From: CBDCVA01 sp965222935 [NCBI: Candidatus Latescibacterota bacterium]
GTDB taxonomy: Bacteria; Latescibacterota; CBDCVA01
Direction of reading: 5' to 3'
Assembly: GCA_965222935.1 (NCBI GenBank)
Contig: CBDCVA010000002.1
Coordinates: 434,001 to 498,000, forward strand
Length of the DNA stretch: 64,000 nucleotides
A program made the position numbers and the translations under genes. This document shows positions 46,167 to 55,408 of the stretch, one piece after another. Each line of letters begins with the position of its first letter. The first letter of the stretch is position 1. Under the pieces are notes generated by a model. It did no database searches. It saw only the letters and a program-made list of their open reading frames with translations, and was not told the origin of the DNA.

Positions 46167-47210
46167 TCACTCGGCAGCGCGGACCTCCTCGCCCCGATCG
46201 GCCGAAACGTAGAGCGCGTCCATGATCCATTGAACGTCGAGCATCTGGCTAAAATGCACGGTCGGCACACGCCCTTCGAGTACGGATTGACAGAAATCCT
46301 GGAGGCTTGCTCTGAAAGCGCTTTCGGGGCCAGGCGGGAGCTCGGGGGTAACGTCCACGATGCGCGCGCCGTCCTCCAGTTCGATGCGGAAAGGATTGCG
46401 GGTTGCGACGCCCCAATCGCCCAGGATCACGACGGCACCTGGGGCCGTGTTCGGATGCGCCATCCAGTTGCTCGTGACCGTCATGGTAGACCCATCGGCG
46501 AAATGGACCAGACCGACGTTAAAATCCTCGATATCGCACTCTTCCAGCGCTCCCCGCCAGGTGATGACCGATTTCTTCATCCTGCTCACTTTCTGATAGC
46601 TCGCGCCAGAGGCCCGCACCGGAGTGGGGTTGCCGAGCACCCAGAGGATCGCATCGAGCTGGTGGACCGTCGTATGGAAGAGCGCCCCGCCCCCGGACAG
46701 CGCGCGCTTGTGAAGGGAGCCGTGGCCCGGAATCTCCATGATGTGACCGTGTGAGAGGTTCGTGTGGTAGACGTGCCCCAGCTTTCCAGCCGCCAGGAAA
46801 TCGCGCAGGGCGCGCACGTCAGGCCTGAAACGGTTCTGCAACCCCATCGAGAGGAATTTCCCCGCGCGCTTAGCCGCATCGACCATTCCCTTCGCCTGAC
46901 CGAAATTCATCGCCAGCGGCTTTGAACAAAGCACGTTGGCACCTGCCTCGAAGGCCGCCACCGCCGCGTCATGTACGGCCACGGTCGCTGTGGCTATGCT
47001 GACGACATCCAGCGCGTGGCGCTCTAGCATCTCGCGGTAATCGGCATAGTGGTGCCTGACGCCGAATTCCGCCGCCGTCTCGCGCGCACGCTCGGGGTCT
47101 AGGTCCCCAACGGCGATGATCTCCGCTTCGGGAATTCCGGCGTAACCCTTCACATGCCCATTGCGTCCGAACGCACCACAGCCGATCACACCGACCTTGA
47201 GTCTCTCCAT
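46167..47210 (-). CDS. Gfo/Idh/MocA-family oxidoreductase (copy 1)
   Basis: A 347-aa NAD(P)-dependent sugar or inositol dehydrogenase-type protein: KVGVIGCGAFGRNGHVKGYA (Rossmann loop), the KP motif in LCSKPLAMN, and the catalytic-side His/Asp in HTTVHQLDAILWVLG. MERLKVGVIGCG begins at the ATG at 47210, after GGGG. It is one of four tandem paralogs sharing block order and wording. Substrate unknown; reduction or oxidation of myo-inositol-like or sugar acids is typical. Confidence 0.9.
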   Translation of the reverse strand: MERLKVGVIGCGAFGRNGHVKGYAGIPEAEIIAVGDLDPERARETAAEFGVRHHYADYREMLERHALDVVSIATATVAVHDAAVAAFEAGANVLCSKPLAMNFGQAKGMVDAAKRAGKFLSMGLQNRFRPDVRALRDFLAAGKLGHVYHTNLSHGHIMEIPGHGSLHKRALSGGGALFHTTVHQLDAILWVLGNPTPVRASGASYQKVSRMKKSVITWRGALEECDIEDFNVGLVHFADGSTMTVTSNWMAHPNTAPGAVVILGDWGVATRNPFRIELEDGARIVDVTPELPPGPESAFRASLQDFCQSVLEGRVPTVHFSQMLDVQWIMDALYVSADRGEEVRAAE

Positions 47211-47260
47211 GTTTCCCCTTCCATTAGCGAGAGCCAACGTTGGTCCTCGAACCCTGCCCC

Positions 47261-48316
47261 TCAGTCGGTCACGCTGACCTCCTCACCACGCTCAGCCGAA
47301 GCGTAGAGGGCATCCATAATCCGCTGAACGTCGAGCATCTCACCCGGGCGTACGAGGGGTGGGCGTCCTTCCAGAACAGCGTGGCAGAACTCCTCGAGGG
47401 CGGAGAGAAAAGGGTCCTCGGGAGTAGGCGGAAGCTCGGGCGTGACGTCAATGAGATCTTTGCCATCCTCCAGCTCGATGCAGAGGGGACTATGGTAGGC
47501 AACGCCCCAGTCACCCAGGATCTCCACGCCTCCCTCGCGCTGTTTCGGCTGCTGGCGCGGGTGTGCGAGCCAATTGCTCGTCACCGACATGGTGGAACCG
47601 TCGGCGAAGTGCACCAGACCCGTGTTGAAGTCCTCGATGTCGTACGCCTCCAGGCCGCCCTGCCAGGTGATGATGGGTTCCTTCATCTTGGACATCTTCT
47701 GGTAGCTCATGGCCGAGACGCGAACCGGCTTGGGAAAGCCCAGCATCCAGAGCGTCGAATCGAGCGTGTGGACCGTCGTGTGGAAGAGGGGTCCGCCGCC
47801 GGATTTAGCGCGCGTATGGAAGCCGCCATGGTCGGGGATGCCCATGGTGTGACCGTGCCAGATCCTCGAGTGGTACACGTGCCCGAGCTTTCCCTCCGCC
47901 AGGAAGTCGTGCAGCGCGCGCACGTCGGAGATGAAGCGGTTCTGCATTCCCACGATGAGGAGCTTCCCTGCGCGTTCGGCCGCTTCGACCATCTCCTGTG
48001 CCTGAGCCAAGTTCAGGGCCATGGGTTTCGAGACCAGGACGTTCGCGCCCGCCTCCAGAGCGGCCACCGCCGCGTCTCGATTCGCGAAGGTCATCGTACC
48101 GAGGCTGACGATATCAAGCGCGTGGCGGTCCAGCATCTCGCGGTAGTCGGAATAGGGGTGCGGTACACCATGCTCCGCCGCCGCCTCACGCGCCCGCTCG
48201 GCATTCAAGTCAGCGACCGCAACGACCTCCGCCTCAGGTATCTTGACGTAGTTGCCCACGTGTCTCCTGCGACCGAAGCCGCCGCAGCCGATCACGCCGA
48301 TTTTGAGCCGGTCCAT
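47261..48316 (-). CDS. Gfo/Idh/MocA-family oxidoreductase (copy 2)
   Basis: A 351-aa paralog: KIGVIGCGGFGRRRHVGNYV, LVSKPMALN, and HTTVHTLDSTLWMLG. It shares the HADGSTMSVTSNWLAHP-type C-terminal beta-sheet sequence with the other three. AGGACGTAGC lies just ahead of the ATG. It is separated from copy 1 by about 50 bp. Confidence 0.9.
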   Translation of the reverse strand: MDRLKIGVIGCGGFGRRRHVGNYVKIPEAEVVAVADLNAERAREAAAEHGVPHPYSDYREMLDRHALDIVSLGTMTFANRDAAVAALEAGANVLVSKPMALNLAQAQEMVEAAERAGKLLIVGMQNRFISDVRALHDFLAEGKLGHVYHSRIWHGHTMGIPDHGGFHTRAKSGGGPLFHTTVHTLDSTLWMLGFPKPVRVSAMSYQKMSKMKEPIITWQGGLEAYDIEDFNTGLVHFADGSTMSVTSNWLAHPRQQPKQREGGVEILGDWGVAYHSPLCIELEDGKDLIDVTPELPPTPEDPFLSALEEFCHAVLEGRPPLVRPGEMLDVQRIMDALYASAERGEEVSVTD

Positions 48317-48427
48317 GCTACGTCCTCCCGCTTGCGACAGCTCACTGGCACAAAGAAGTGGGTGACAGTCGAGTTGTGCAGAGGCCGCATTCGCATCCTG
48401 TGCGGCACCTCGTTAGGTCGCTCGGTT

Positions 48428-48571
48428 TCACAGCTTTTGCTTCGCCCGCTCGCACTCGACCAAAACTCGTATGAGTTCGACGTCTTGGCCCGCGCCATCA
48501 AACTCCATATCCAGCCAAAACCTCATCTCTGTGACGCCTTCCGAGTCATGCAGGCAGTGAGGCCCGTCCAT
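48428..48571 (-). CDS. possible 47-aa small protein
   Basis: An ORF of 47 codons in the gap between Gfo copies 2 and 3, with AGGGG 6-7 nt before the ATG. It encodes MDGPHCLHDSEGVTEMRFWL, then DMEFDGAGQDVELIRVLVEC and ERAKQKL. The composition looks protein-like, with a helix-prone C-terminal half. No family was recognised. It may be a real small gene or a remnant of a larger one. Confidence 0.45.
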   Translation of the reverse strand: MDGPHCLHDSEGVTEMRFWLDMEFDGAGQDVELIRVLVECERAKQKL

Positions 48572-48601
48572 CCCAGCCCCTAGACATCGAGCCGCGGCCT
48601 C

Positions 48602-49645
48602 TCACTCCGCCACGGGTATCTCCTCCCCGCGCTCGGCCGCAGCGTAAAGGGCGTCCATGATGCGCTGGACGTCGAGCATCTCGCCGAAGCGCACAACCGG
48701 CAGGCGCTCTTCAAGGATGCTCCGGCAGAAGTCCTCACAGTAGTTGCCGACAGGGCTCTGGGAATCGGCCGAGAGCTGGGGCGTAGCGTCGATGATGCGC
48801 TCGCCATCCTCCAACTCGACGCGCAAAGGCCGCAAGCTCGCGACGCCCCAATCGCCGAGGATCTCGGCGCCGCCTGAGCGCGAGCGGGGGTGGGTCATCC
48901 AGTTGCTCTCGACGGTCATCGTGGAGCCATCGACGAAGTGCACCAGACCTACGTTGAAATCCTCGATGTCGCACGCCTCCAGGGGACCCGACCAGGTGAT
49001 GACGGGCTTCTTCATCTTCCTCACCTTCTGGTAGCTGGCCGCAGAGGCTCGCACGGGCTCGGGGTTGCCGAGCGCCCAGAGCGTAGCGTCGAGGATGTGG
49101 ACCGTCGTATGGAAGAGCACGCCGCCCCCGGCCAGTTCGCGCCTGGTCATGGTGGGCGCACCCGGGATGTTCATCACGTGGCCGTGCCATATCCTCGTGT
49201 GGTAGACGTGGCCCAGCTTCCCGTCCGCGAGGAAACCGCGGAGCGCGCGCACCTCGAGGGAGAAGCGGTTCCCCAACGCCATGGACATGCGCTTCCCTGA
49301 GCGCTTGGCCGTCTCGACCATCTCCTTTGCCTGGGCAAGGTTCATCGCCAGAGGCTTAGAGACCAGCACGTTCGCGCCCGCTTCGAACGCCGCCACCGCG
49401 GCGTCGCGATTGACCGCCGGAGGCAACGCGAGGCTGACGACATCCAGGACGTGGCGTTCGAGCATCTCATGGCTGTCGGTGTAGTAGTGCGGGACGCCGA
49501 AGGCCGCCGCCGCCTCGCGCGCCCGCTGGGGGTCGATGTCCGCGACGGCGACGAGATCCGCCTCAGGTGTCTCGGCATAGCCCCTTAGATGCCCACTGCG
49601 CCCATGGGCGCCGCAGCCGATCACGCCTACTTTGAGCCGATCCAT
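48602..49645 (-). CDS. Gfo/Idh/MocA-family oxidoreductase (copy 3)
   Basis: A 347-aa paralog: KVGVIGCGAHGRSGHLRGYA, KP in LVSKPLAMN, and HTTVHILDATLWALG. It is closest to copy 4 in its central MNIPGAPT/HSYYR-type segment. The ATG at 49645 matches the family start (MDRLKVG), 108 nt downstream of an upstream in-frame ATG. Confidence 0.9.
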   Translation of the reverse strand: MDRLKVGVIGCGAHGRSGHLRGYAETPEADLVAVADIDPQRAREAAAAFGVPHYYTDSHEMLERHVLDVVSLALPPAVNRDAAVAAFEAGANVLVSKPLAMNLAQAKEMVETAKRSGKRMSMALGNRFSLEVRALRGFLADGKLGHVYHTRIWHGHVMNIPGAPTMTRRELAGGGVLFHTTVHILDATLWALGNPEPVRASAASYQKVRKMKKPVITWSGPLEACDIEDFNVGLVHFVDGSTMTVESNWMTHPRSRSGGAEILGDWGVASLRPLRVELEDGERIIDATPQLSADSQSPVGNYCEDFCRSILEERLPVVRFGEMLDVQRIMDALYAAAERGEEIPVAE

Positions 49646-49697
49646 GTCTTCCCCTTCCACTGGCGACAGCAAACGCTCCGGCGCCCGGCCATCGCCT

Positions 49698-50744
49698 TCA
49701 GTCGGCGACGGCGACCTCCTCGCCGAGGGCAGCCGCCGCATAGAGCGCATCAATCACGCGATGGAGGTCCAGCATCTCACTGAAACGGATGAGAGGCAAC
49801 CGTCCATCGAGGACGGAACGACAGAGGTCCGCTATGCTGTCGCCGTAAGCGTCCGGTGGATCGGGCGGGATCTGGGGCGTGGCGTCGATGATGCGCTCGC
49901 CGTCTTCCAGTTCGACACGCAAGGGACTCCGGCTCGCTACGCCCCAGTCTCCGAGAATCTCCGCCCCGCTCCCCCGCGCGCTTGGGTGCTTGAGCCAGTT
50001 GCTCTCCACGGTCATGGTGGAGCCATCGGTGAAGTGTACCAGACCGATGTTGAAATCCTCGATATCGCACGCCTCGACGCCGCCCGGCCAGGCCACTGGG
50101 GGACTGTGCATCTTCCGCAGCTTGTGGTAGCTCGCGGCTGAGACCCTGACGGGCCTGGGGTTTCCGAGTACCCACAAGATCGCGTCGAGCATGTGAATCG
50201 TCGTGCTCATCAGTGCGCCGCCGCCAGCCCGGTCACGCCTGTAGTAGCTATGGTGTCCCGGTATATTCATGACGTGACCGTGCCAGATCCTTGAGTGATA
50301 GACGTGGCCCAGGGTGCCGGCACGTAAGACTTCACGCAAGGCGGGCACCTCGCTTCTGAAGCGATTCGGCAAAGCCACCGAGAGGAGCTTGCCCGCGCGC
50401 ACCGCAGCCTCCACGACCTCCCTCGCCTCGGCGAGGTTCATCGCCAGGGGCTTGGCAGCCATCACGTGCGCACCCGCATCGAAGGCCGCCAGCGCCGCAT
50501 CGCGTCGTCCGGCGGCAGGCGTTGCGACGCTGACCACGTCCAGCGCGTGGCGCTCAAGCATCTCGCGGTAGTCGGTGTAATGGTGCGAGCCGTCAAATTC
50601 CGCCGCCATCGCTCGCGATTCTTCGGCATCTTCGTCCGCGATGGCGACGACCTCGGCCTCGGGAATCGCCGCGTACGCTTGCAGATGAGCTCTAGGGTAG
50701 CCCCCGCCATTATGCCCGATCACACCGACTCTGAGTTGGTCCAT
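49698..50744 (-). CDS. Gfo/Idh/MocA-family oxidoreductase (copy 4)
   Basis: A 348-aa paralog with a slightly altered nucleotide loop (GVIGHNGGGYPRAHLQAYA), KP in MAAKPLAMN and STTIHMLDAILWVLG. It is the most upstream member of the minus-strand array. MDQLRVGVIG supports the ATG at 50744; the longer N-terminus (MRGSRP...) lacks family similarity. Confidence 0.9.
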   Translation of the reverse strand: MDQLRVGVIGHNGGGYPRAHLQAYAAIPEAEVVAIADEDAEESRAMAAEFDGSHHYTDYREMLERHALDVVSVATPAAGRRDAALAAFDAGAHVMAAKPLAMNLAEAREVVEAAVRAGKLLSVALPNRFRSEVPALREVLRAGTLGHVYHSRIWHGHVMNIPGHHSYYRRDRAGGGALMSTTIHMLDAILWVLGNPRPVRVSAASYHKLRKMHSPPVAWPGGVEACDIEDFNIGLVHFTDGSTMTVESNWLKHPSARGSGAEILGDWGVASRSPLRVELEDGERIIDATPQIPPDPPDAYGDSIADLCRSVLDGRLPLIRFSEMLDLHRVIDALYAAAALGEEVAVAD

Positions 50745-50983
50745 GTTCCTCCCACCGGTGACAGCCAACACGTGAGGGCTCGTCCACTGACCGGACGGCC
50801 TCGATCCGCGCATCTTTCGGCGCAGTCCTGATGCGACTCACAGGAATCTAAGCGCACAGGCCCGATCGGCAAGGGCGCTGTCGAAGGGGACGGGAGATCG
50901 GCCAGGCGACGCGCATCTCCGCCACCGGCGCGCTATGTTGCGTGAGACCGCGGCTCTGGGGCCAACCTTGAAAAACGGTCGTC

Positions 50984-51772
50984 CTACGCCTCGCGGCGGG
51001 CCATGAGCGAAGGCCGCTCCAGCCGATGCATGGCGAGAGTGGCCTCGTCTTCGAAGAGATCCTGAGGCGGGCCCTCGGCGACGATCCGCCCACCGTCCAT
51101 GAGCAGGCAGCGCTCGCAGACCTCCAGGACCATGTCGAGATCGTGGGAGGCGATGAGCAGGGTGGGCGAAAGGCGCCGGAGCAGTTCGATGAGACGGCGG
51201 CGGCCAGCCGGGTCGAGGCCGCTCGTGGGCTCGTCCAGTACCAGGAGATCAGGCTCCATCGCCAGGACCGTGGCGATGGCGGCCCTGCGCTTCTCTCCAC
51301 CTGAGAGGTGGTAGGGCGCGCGCGTCTCGTAGCCCACCAGGCCCACGTCTTCGAGCGCATGCGCGACGCGGTGGCGAACTTCATCCTCCGGCCAACCCAG
51401 GTTAATCGGCCCGAAGGCGACGTCATCGAAGACCGTAGGCATGAAGAGTTGGTCGTCGGGATCCTGAAAGACCAGGCCGACGCGGCGACGCACCTCGCGC
51501 AACGTCCCCGGCTCCACCTCGAGGCCGTTGACCCACACCTCGCCCACCTGCGCGCGCAGGATTCCGTTGAGGTGCAGCATGAGTGTGGACTTACCCGCGC
51601 CGTTGGGACCCACGAGCGCCACGGCCGCGCCGCGATGGATTTGCAGGTCCACGCCCTCCAGAGCAGCCGTGCCGTCGGGGTAGGTATAGCAAACGCCCCG
51701 CGTCCGGACCACGGAGGCGGCTCGGGAAGCCTCGCGCCCGTCTTCAGTCAGGCGAGCAGTTTCCATAGCCAC
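50984..51772 (-). CDS. cbiO: ECF nickel/cobalt transporter ATPase
   Basis: A 262-aa ABC ATPase of the energy-coupling-factor type. Walker A is GPNGAGKST, the Q-loop precedes DDQLFMPTVF, the signature is LSGGEKRRAAIA and Walker B LLVLDEPTSGLDP, followed by SHDLDMVLEVCER. The HRGAAVALVGPNGAGKST block and the FQDPDDQLFMPTVFDD region match CbiO/NikO ATPases. It overlaps the CbiQ gene by 25 nt. Confidence 0.93.
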   Translation of the reverse strand: MAMETARLTEDGREASRAASVVRTRGVCYTYPDGTAALEGVDLQIHRGAAVALVGPNGAGKSTLMLHLNGILRAQVGEVWVNGLEVEPGTLREVRRRVGLVFQDPDDQLFMPTVFDDVAFGPINLGWPEDEVRHRVAHALEDVGLVGYETRAPYHLSGGEKRRAAIATVLAMEPDLLVLDEPTSGLDPAGRRRLIELLRRLSPTLLIASHDLDMVLEVCERCLLMDGGRIVAEGPPQDLFEDEATLAMHRLERPSLMARREA

Positions 51773-52524
51773 GGGCTCATCAGGCCAAGTGCCACCAGTG
51801 TAACGAAGACGACATCCGAGGGGCGCAAGCGCAATACGGAGAGCGTCCGAATTTCCCCCGTAAAGCCGCGGGAGACCATGGCGGCATAGATACGCTCGGC
51901 ACGCTCGTAGGTGCGAATCAAAAGCACGCCGATCATGTTCGCCACGATGTGAAAGTCCCGCCAGGACCTAGCACCCACCGAGCGAGCATCGTGGGCACGT
52001 TTGAGCCGGGCCACCTCGTCGATGAGGATGAAGATATAGCGGTAGAGGAAAGCCAGGGTCACCAGAATGATTCGAGGCGCCCCGAAGCGCTCGAAGCCTT
52101 TGAGCAAATCCACGAAGCGCGTCGTTGAGACCAGAGTGATCGTCGCCAGGACGGAGATGGATGCCTTGACGAGTAAGTTCGCCAGGATCCACAGCCCCTC
52201 TCGCGTCACCGCCAGCACCAGGTTTCCCACGCGCACCGACCAGACGGCATCGCCCCCGCCGAGGAAGGGTAGGAAGACCGCCACAACCAGGACGAACGGA
52301 AGGATGAGGAGCGCGTGACGCAGAACGTAACGGACGGGCACGCGACTGACTGCAATCACCGCTGCCAGGACGCACGCATAGGCCGGGAAGTGCCAGAGGT
52401 TCTGGATCGGGGTGAGAACCGTGACGAAGATCAAGCCCAACAGCGCGACGATCTTTGCTCGCGGGTCGCGCCTATGGATCGGGCCGCCGAGATAGCTCAG
52501 ATGGTCAATGAGCTGATGGTGCAT
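51748..52524 (-). CDS. cbiQ: ECF transporter T component CbiQ
   Basis: A 258-aa membrane protein of the ECF T component, coupling ATP hydrolysis to metal uptake. It has HRRDPRAKIVALLGLIF, five predicted TM segments, and the cytoplasmic coupling helices with RLKRAHDARSVG and RAERIYAAMVSRGF (ARxG-type motifs). Genes overlap on both sides (20 nt with PDGLE, 25 nt with CbiO), typical of a translationally coupled operon. Confidence 0.92.
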   Translation of the reverse strand: MHHQLIDHLSYLGGPIHRRDPRAKIVALLGLIFVTVLTPIQNLWHFPAYACVLAAVIAVSRVPVRYVLRHALLILPFVLVVAVFLPFLGGGDAVWSVRVGNLVLAVTREGLWILANLLVKASISVLATITLVSTTRFVDLLKGFERFGAPRIILVTLAFLYRYIFILIDEVARLKRAHDARSVGARSWRDFHIVANMIGVLLIRTYERAERIYAAMVSRGFTGEIRTLSVLRLRPSDVVFVTLVALGLMSPWLWKLLA

Positions 52525-52849
52525 GAGGCGACTCCCGGTCGTCGGGTTGTGCGTCCTCTACCGGGCGGCCTCGTTGTCCCAAGAGCTTTCCGAGGCCTAG
52601 AAGCGCGCCGAATACGGCTGCCACGCCGATGACACCCGACAGACTCCCGCTCAGAAACCGACTCCCAAGGCCCGGCAACGCATAGTCGGGCATGACTTGA
52701 AGCGCCTTCTCCTTCGCCCGGCCCTCTAACCCAAGCCTCCCGGCGGCCCACTCGAACCCGTCGGGCGATGAGGACGCCCAGTGGGCGAGGGCACCAGCGA
52801 TGACGAACGCCGCGATCAATGCGCCCACATGGAAACGGTTCACAGGCAT
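52505..52849 (-). CDS. PDGLE-domain protein (CbiN/NikN-like)
   Basis: A 114-aa membrane protein with a TM anchor and the SSSPDGFEWAAGRLG hallmark of PDGLE-domain proteins, which serve as accessory small subunits of Ni/Co ECF transporters. A second TM segment (SGVIGVAAVFGALLGLGKLL) and a soluble acidic tail follow. It abuts the CbiM gene with no gap and overlaps CbiQ. Confidence 0.9.
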   Translation of the reverse strand: MPVNRFHVGALIAAFVIAGALAHWASSSPDGFEWAAGRLGLEGRAKEKALQVMPDYALPGLGSRFLSGSLSGVIGVAAVFGALLGLGKLLGQRGRPVEDAQPDDRESPHAPSAH

Positions 52850-53488
52850 CTATGCCTTATGGACCGCCAGAATATCCGGGCGAACCTGCTGCACATAGCG
52901 CAGGACAGCAACGGTGATCACACCCTCGAAAAGGCCGATGATGGCGTGAATGGCCACCAGGCCCAGCAGGATCGTGGTGAAGTTGGCCACCCCGGAAACC
53001 GCAAGCTCGATGCTGAGTGCCACGGCTGAGAGGACGACGGCAATCCAGCCGGCGGCGAACACCCCGGCGTAGCGCGCGCGATCGCTCTCACCCCCAAGGC
53101 GATGGATGCCCCGGTAGATGGGATAGCCCAGAAGGGTCGAGATCAGGCCCATGTTCAGAATGTTGACGCCGAGCACCGTGAGCCCCCCATCCTGAAAAAG
53201 GAGCGCCTGGATGATGAGCACGGACGAGATCACGATCGCTCCCGTGAACGGACCCAGCACGACGGCGGCGAGCACGCCGCCAACGATGTGTCCGGAAGCA
53301 CCGAAGCCTACGGGAAAGTTGAGCATCTGCGCCGCGAAGATGAAAGCACCCAGCACTCCCATCAGCGGCACGTTCCGTTCATCGAGCTGCGCCTCGACCT
53401 TCTTCACCGCCACGCCCAGCCCTCCGACCGCGACCACATCGAGCGTGACCCAGACGCCGGTGGCGATGATACCGTCCGGAACGTGCAC
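52850..53488 (-). CDS. cbiM: CbiM-type nickel/cobalt ECF substrate-capture subunit
   Basis: A 212-aa membrane protein with the diagnostic N-terminal MHVPDGIIATGVW, whose Met-His-Val metal chelate occupies the N-terminus of CbiM/NikM. VGFGASGHIVGGVLAAVVLGP and LLFQDGGLTVLGVNILNMG are other CbiM blocks. It is first in the CbiM-PDGLE-CbiQ-CbiO operon. The CbiM/NikM distinction (Co or Ni) cannot be made reliably here. A 17-bp inverted repeat lies 77-93 bp upstream. Confidence 0.93.
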   Translation of the reverse strand: MHVPDGIIATGVWVTLDVVAVGGLGVAVKKVEAQLDERNVPLMGVLGAFIFAAQMLNFPVGFGASGHIVGGVLAAVVLGPFTGAIVISSVLIIQALLFQDGGLTVLGVNILNMGLISTLLGYPIYRGIHRLGGESDRARYAGVFAAGWIAVVLSAVALSIELAVSGVANFTTILLGLVAIHAIIGLFEGVITVAVLRYVQQVRPDILAVHKA

Positions 53489-53564
53489 CGCGCCTACGCT
53501 CTCCTCCTCCGGGGCTTAGCGGCCATAACGGCCCCACACTGAGACACGTTTATTCTAGTATAAC

Positions 53565-53581
53565 ATCAAGCGTGTGTTGAT
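53565..53581. promoter_or_regulatory. inverted repeat upstream of cbiM
   Basis: ATCAAGCGTGTGTTGAT has 5-bp perfect arms (ATCAA/TTGAT) around a 7-nt centre, in an AT-rich 185-bp gap between cbiM and the NicO gene. It does not resemble a NikR GTATGA-N16-TCATAC site. It could be the operator of another metal regulator. Confidence 0.4.
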
Positions 53582-53673
53582 TTTTTAAATTCGTGCTCTG
53601 AAAGTCCTTTGTCAAGCAGTGCAACTGAGCGTCCGGCTCCGTGTGGTGTGGGTCTGAAAAAGGGCGATGCGGC

Positions 53674-55242
53674 TTATAGGTTGATGGTGATGATGCCGCC
53701 GGAGATAAGCGCCTGCATAGCGATGACCACGCCCAAGCCGCTGATCACGACCGCGCTGACCATGGGTAGAACCTGAGTCAGGCGCCCTGCGCGGCTCGTG
53801 AAACGATCCATGAAAGAGCGCGCCGTCACCATCAAGATCCCGATCGCGATCAACACAGCCGCCAACCCCACGCTGAAGGCAACGATGAGCGAGAGACCGA
53901 AGACGATGCGGTTGAGCGCGATGGCCGTCAAGAGGATGACCAACGCGCCGGGGCACGGCACGATACCGCCCGTGATGCCCAGGCCCAGCAAGCTCCCCAG
54001 GGTCACGCCGGAAGGCGGAGGCGGCACGTGCGAATGGCCGTGATGGCGGTGGCCCTCCTCCGCGACGGCCCCCTCTTCGGGTCCATGGTCGTGGTGGTGC
54101 TCGTGGCCGTGGTCATGCGCGTGCTCGTGATGATGACCGCCGGTGTCGTGGGTGTGAGTGTGCCCGATCTTGCCGGCGTGGACCCGCAGAAAAAGCCACA
54201 CGCCGATCCCCGTGATGAAGAACCCCGAGAGAAAGCCAATCCATGGAAAGAGCTTGGCGGGCATGATGTACTGGCTGGCGAACAGCGCGATAAGCCCAAG
54301 AATGATGACACTGATCGTGTGGGTGAAAGTTACGATTCCGCCCAGGTACAGCGCATGCCAGATCGTGTCGCGCGAGCCGATCAGGTAGGCCGCGACGATC
54401 GTCTTACCGTGGCCCGGCTCCAACGCGTGCACCACGCCCAAAAACAGCGCGATCGCGGCCGCGATCAGGACGAACTTCAGGCTTAGCTCCGGATTGACCA
54501 GGATCTTCTTGAGCCGCTTCTCACCCGTCAAACCACCACCCAGGCCGGCAAGCGCCGTCATTGCACCATCCTCGAAGACCGAGCGCACCGGTCGGCCCTC
54601 CGGTGATCCGAAGATGATCTGCACCGAGCGAGAGAGAGGCACGCCATCAGCGGGGTCCTCGACGAAACCGCCTACGTCCCAGTCCCACCGCTTGAGTACG
54701 GCCAGGCCATCTTCCATGCGGACCGTGATCTCGGGGCGCCCCTCCTCGGCTTGATACCCGTAAGCCCCCGCGATCTTGTAGTTGTGGTCGTGGTAGGCCA
54801 GCTCGTGCTCAGCATCGGGGTCGGGGAACATCGCGCGGAACGTGAAGCGGATGTCGAAGGGAAATGAGCCCTGCGACCGGCCCTCATGAGGATCATCCCC
54901 AGCAGGATCAAGGTTCACCCGTCCATTCTCGAGAACGATGGGTGAGGGCACGCCGTCGATTTCAAGGATGAGATTCTCCGCAAGCGCCGGGGTGGCCCTC
55001 TCGAGGTACTTCTCGATCTCCCCATCCGAGACCATGTAGTCGCTGTCCAGGTCCATCTCACGCCTAGGGCTGATCGCCGCCACGTCGCCAAAGTGGACCG
55101 CGTAGTCGCAGCGGATCTCGCTCCTGCCGATGACGAGATTGCTGATCCCGGCGACGCTTGTGCCCGTCAGGACGTGCGCCCAAACCGCACCACCCGAGGC
55201 CAACACACCCAGCGCCACGAGCGCCCACGTTCGGCCTCTCAT
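53674..55242 (-). CDS. NicO/RcnA-type nickel/cobalt transporter with N-terminal domain
   Basis: A 522-aa protein. A signal-like N-terminus (ALVALGVLASGGAVWA) precedes an extracytoplasmic beta domain of about 240 residues. The C-terminal NicO-family transporter has about six TM segments, with HALEPGHGKTIVAAYLIGS (metal signature), a long His-rich cytosolic or periplasmic loop (HTHTHDTGGHHHEHAHDHGH), and GITGGIVPCPGALVILLT. His-rich loops are typical of RcnA/NicO nickel/cobalt exporters. The direction of transport is not certain. The ATG at 55242 is chosen so that the hydrophobic signal starts near the N-terminus. Confidence 0.85.
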   Translation of the reverse strand: MRGRTWALVALGVLASGGAVWAHVLTGTSVAGISNLVIGRSEIRCDYAVHFGDVAAISPRREMDLDSDYMVSDGEIEKYLERATPALAENLILEIDGVPSPIVLENGRVNLDPAGDDPHEGRSQGSFPFDIRFTFRAMFPDPDAEHELAYHDHNYKIAGAYGYQAEEGRPEITVRMEDGLAVLKRWDWDVGGFVEDPADGVPLSRSVQIIFGSPEGRPVRSVFEDGAMTALAGLGGGLTGEKRLKKILVNPELSLKFVLIAAAIALFLGVVHALEPGHGKTIVAAYLIGSRDTIWHALYLGGIVTFTHTISVIILGLIALFASQYIMPAKLFPWIGFLSGFFITGIGVWLFLRVHAGKIGHTHTHDTGGHHHEHAHDHGHEHHHDHGPEEGAVAEEGHRHHGHSHVPPPPSGVTLGSLLGLGITGGIVPCPGALVILLTAIALNRIVFGLSLIVAFSVGLAAVLIAIGILMVTARSFMDRFTSRAGRLTQVLPMVSAVVISGLGVVIAMQALISGGIITINL

Positions 55243-55408
55243 GCCTCGGCCCTCAGCCACATCACTCTCGGAGTTTCCCGCACCAAAATTCGCCGCATTC
55301 TCGGCTCTTCTCGACGCCTTTAGAAAGCTTGGCTTCCGCCGCCCTGCGGCAGCCTGGAAGATATGCCCGCCGCCCACGGGCCGTCAAATCGCCTGCTCGA
55401 AAACGGGA

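Noticed and set aside
53489-53673. Cobalamin riboswitch upstream of cbiM.
   Set aside because: The gap is only 185 bp and AT-rich, with no B12-box-like sequence that I could find.
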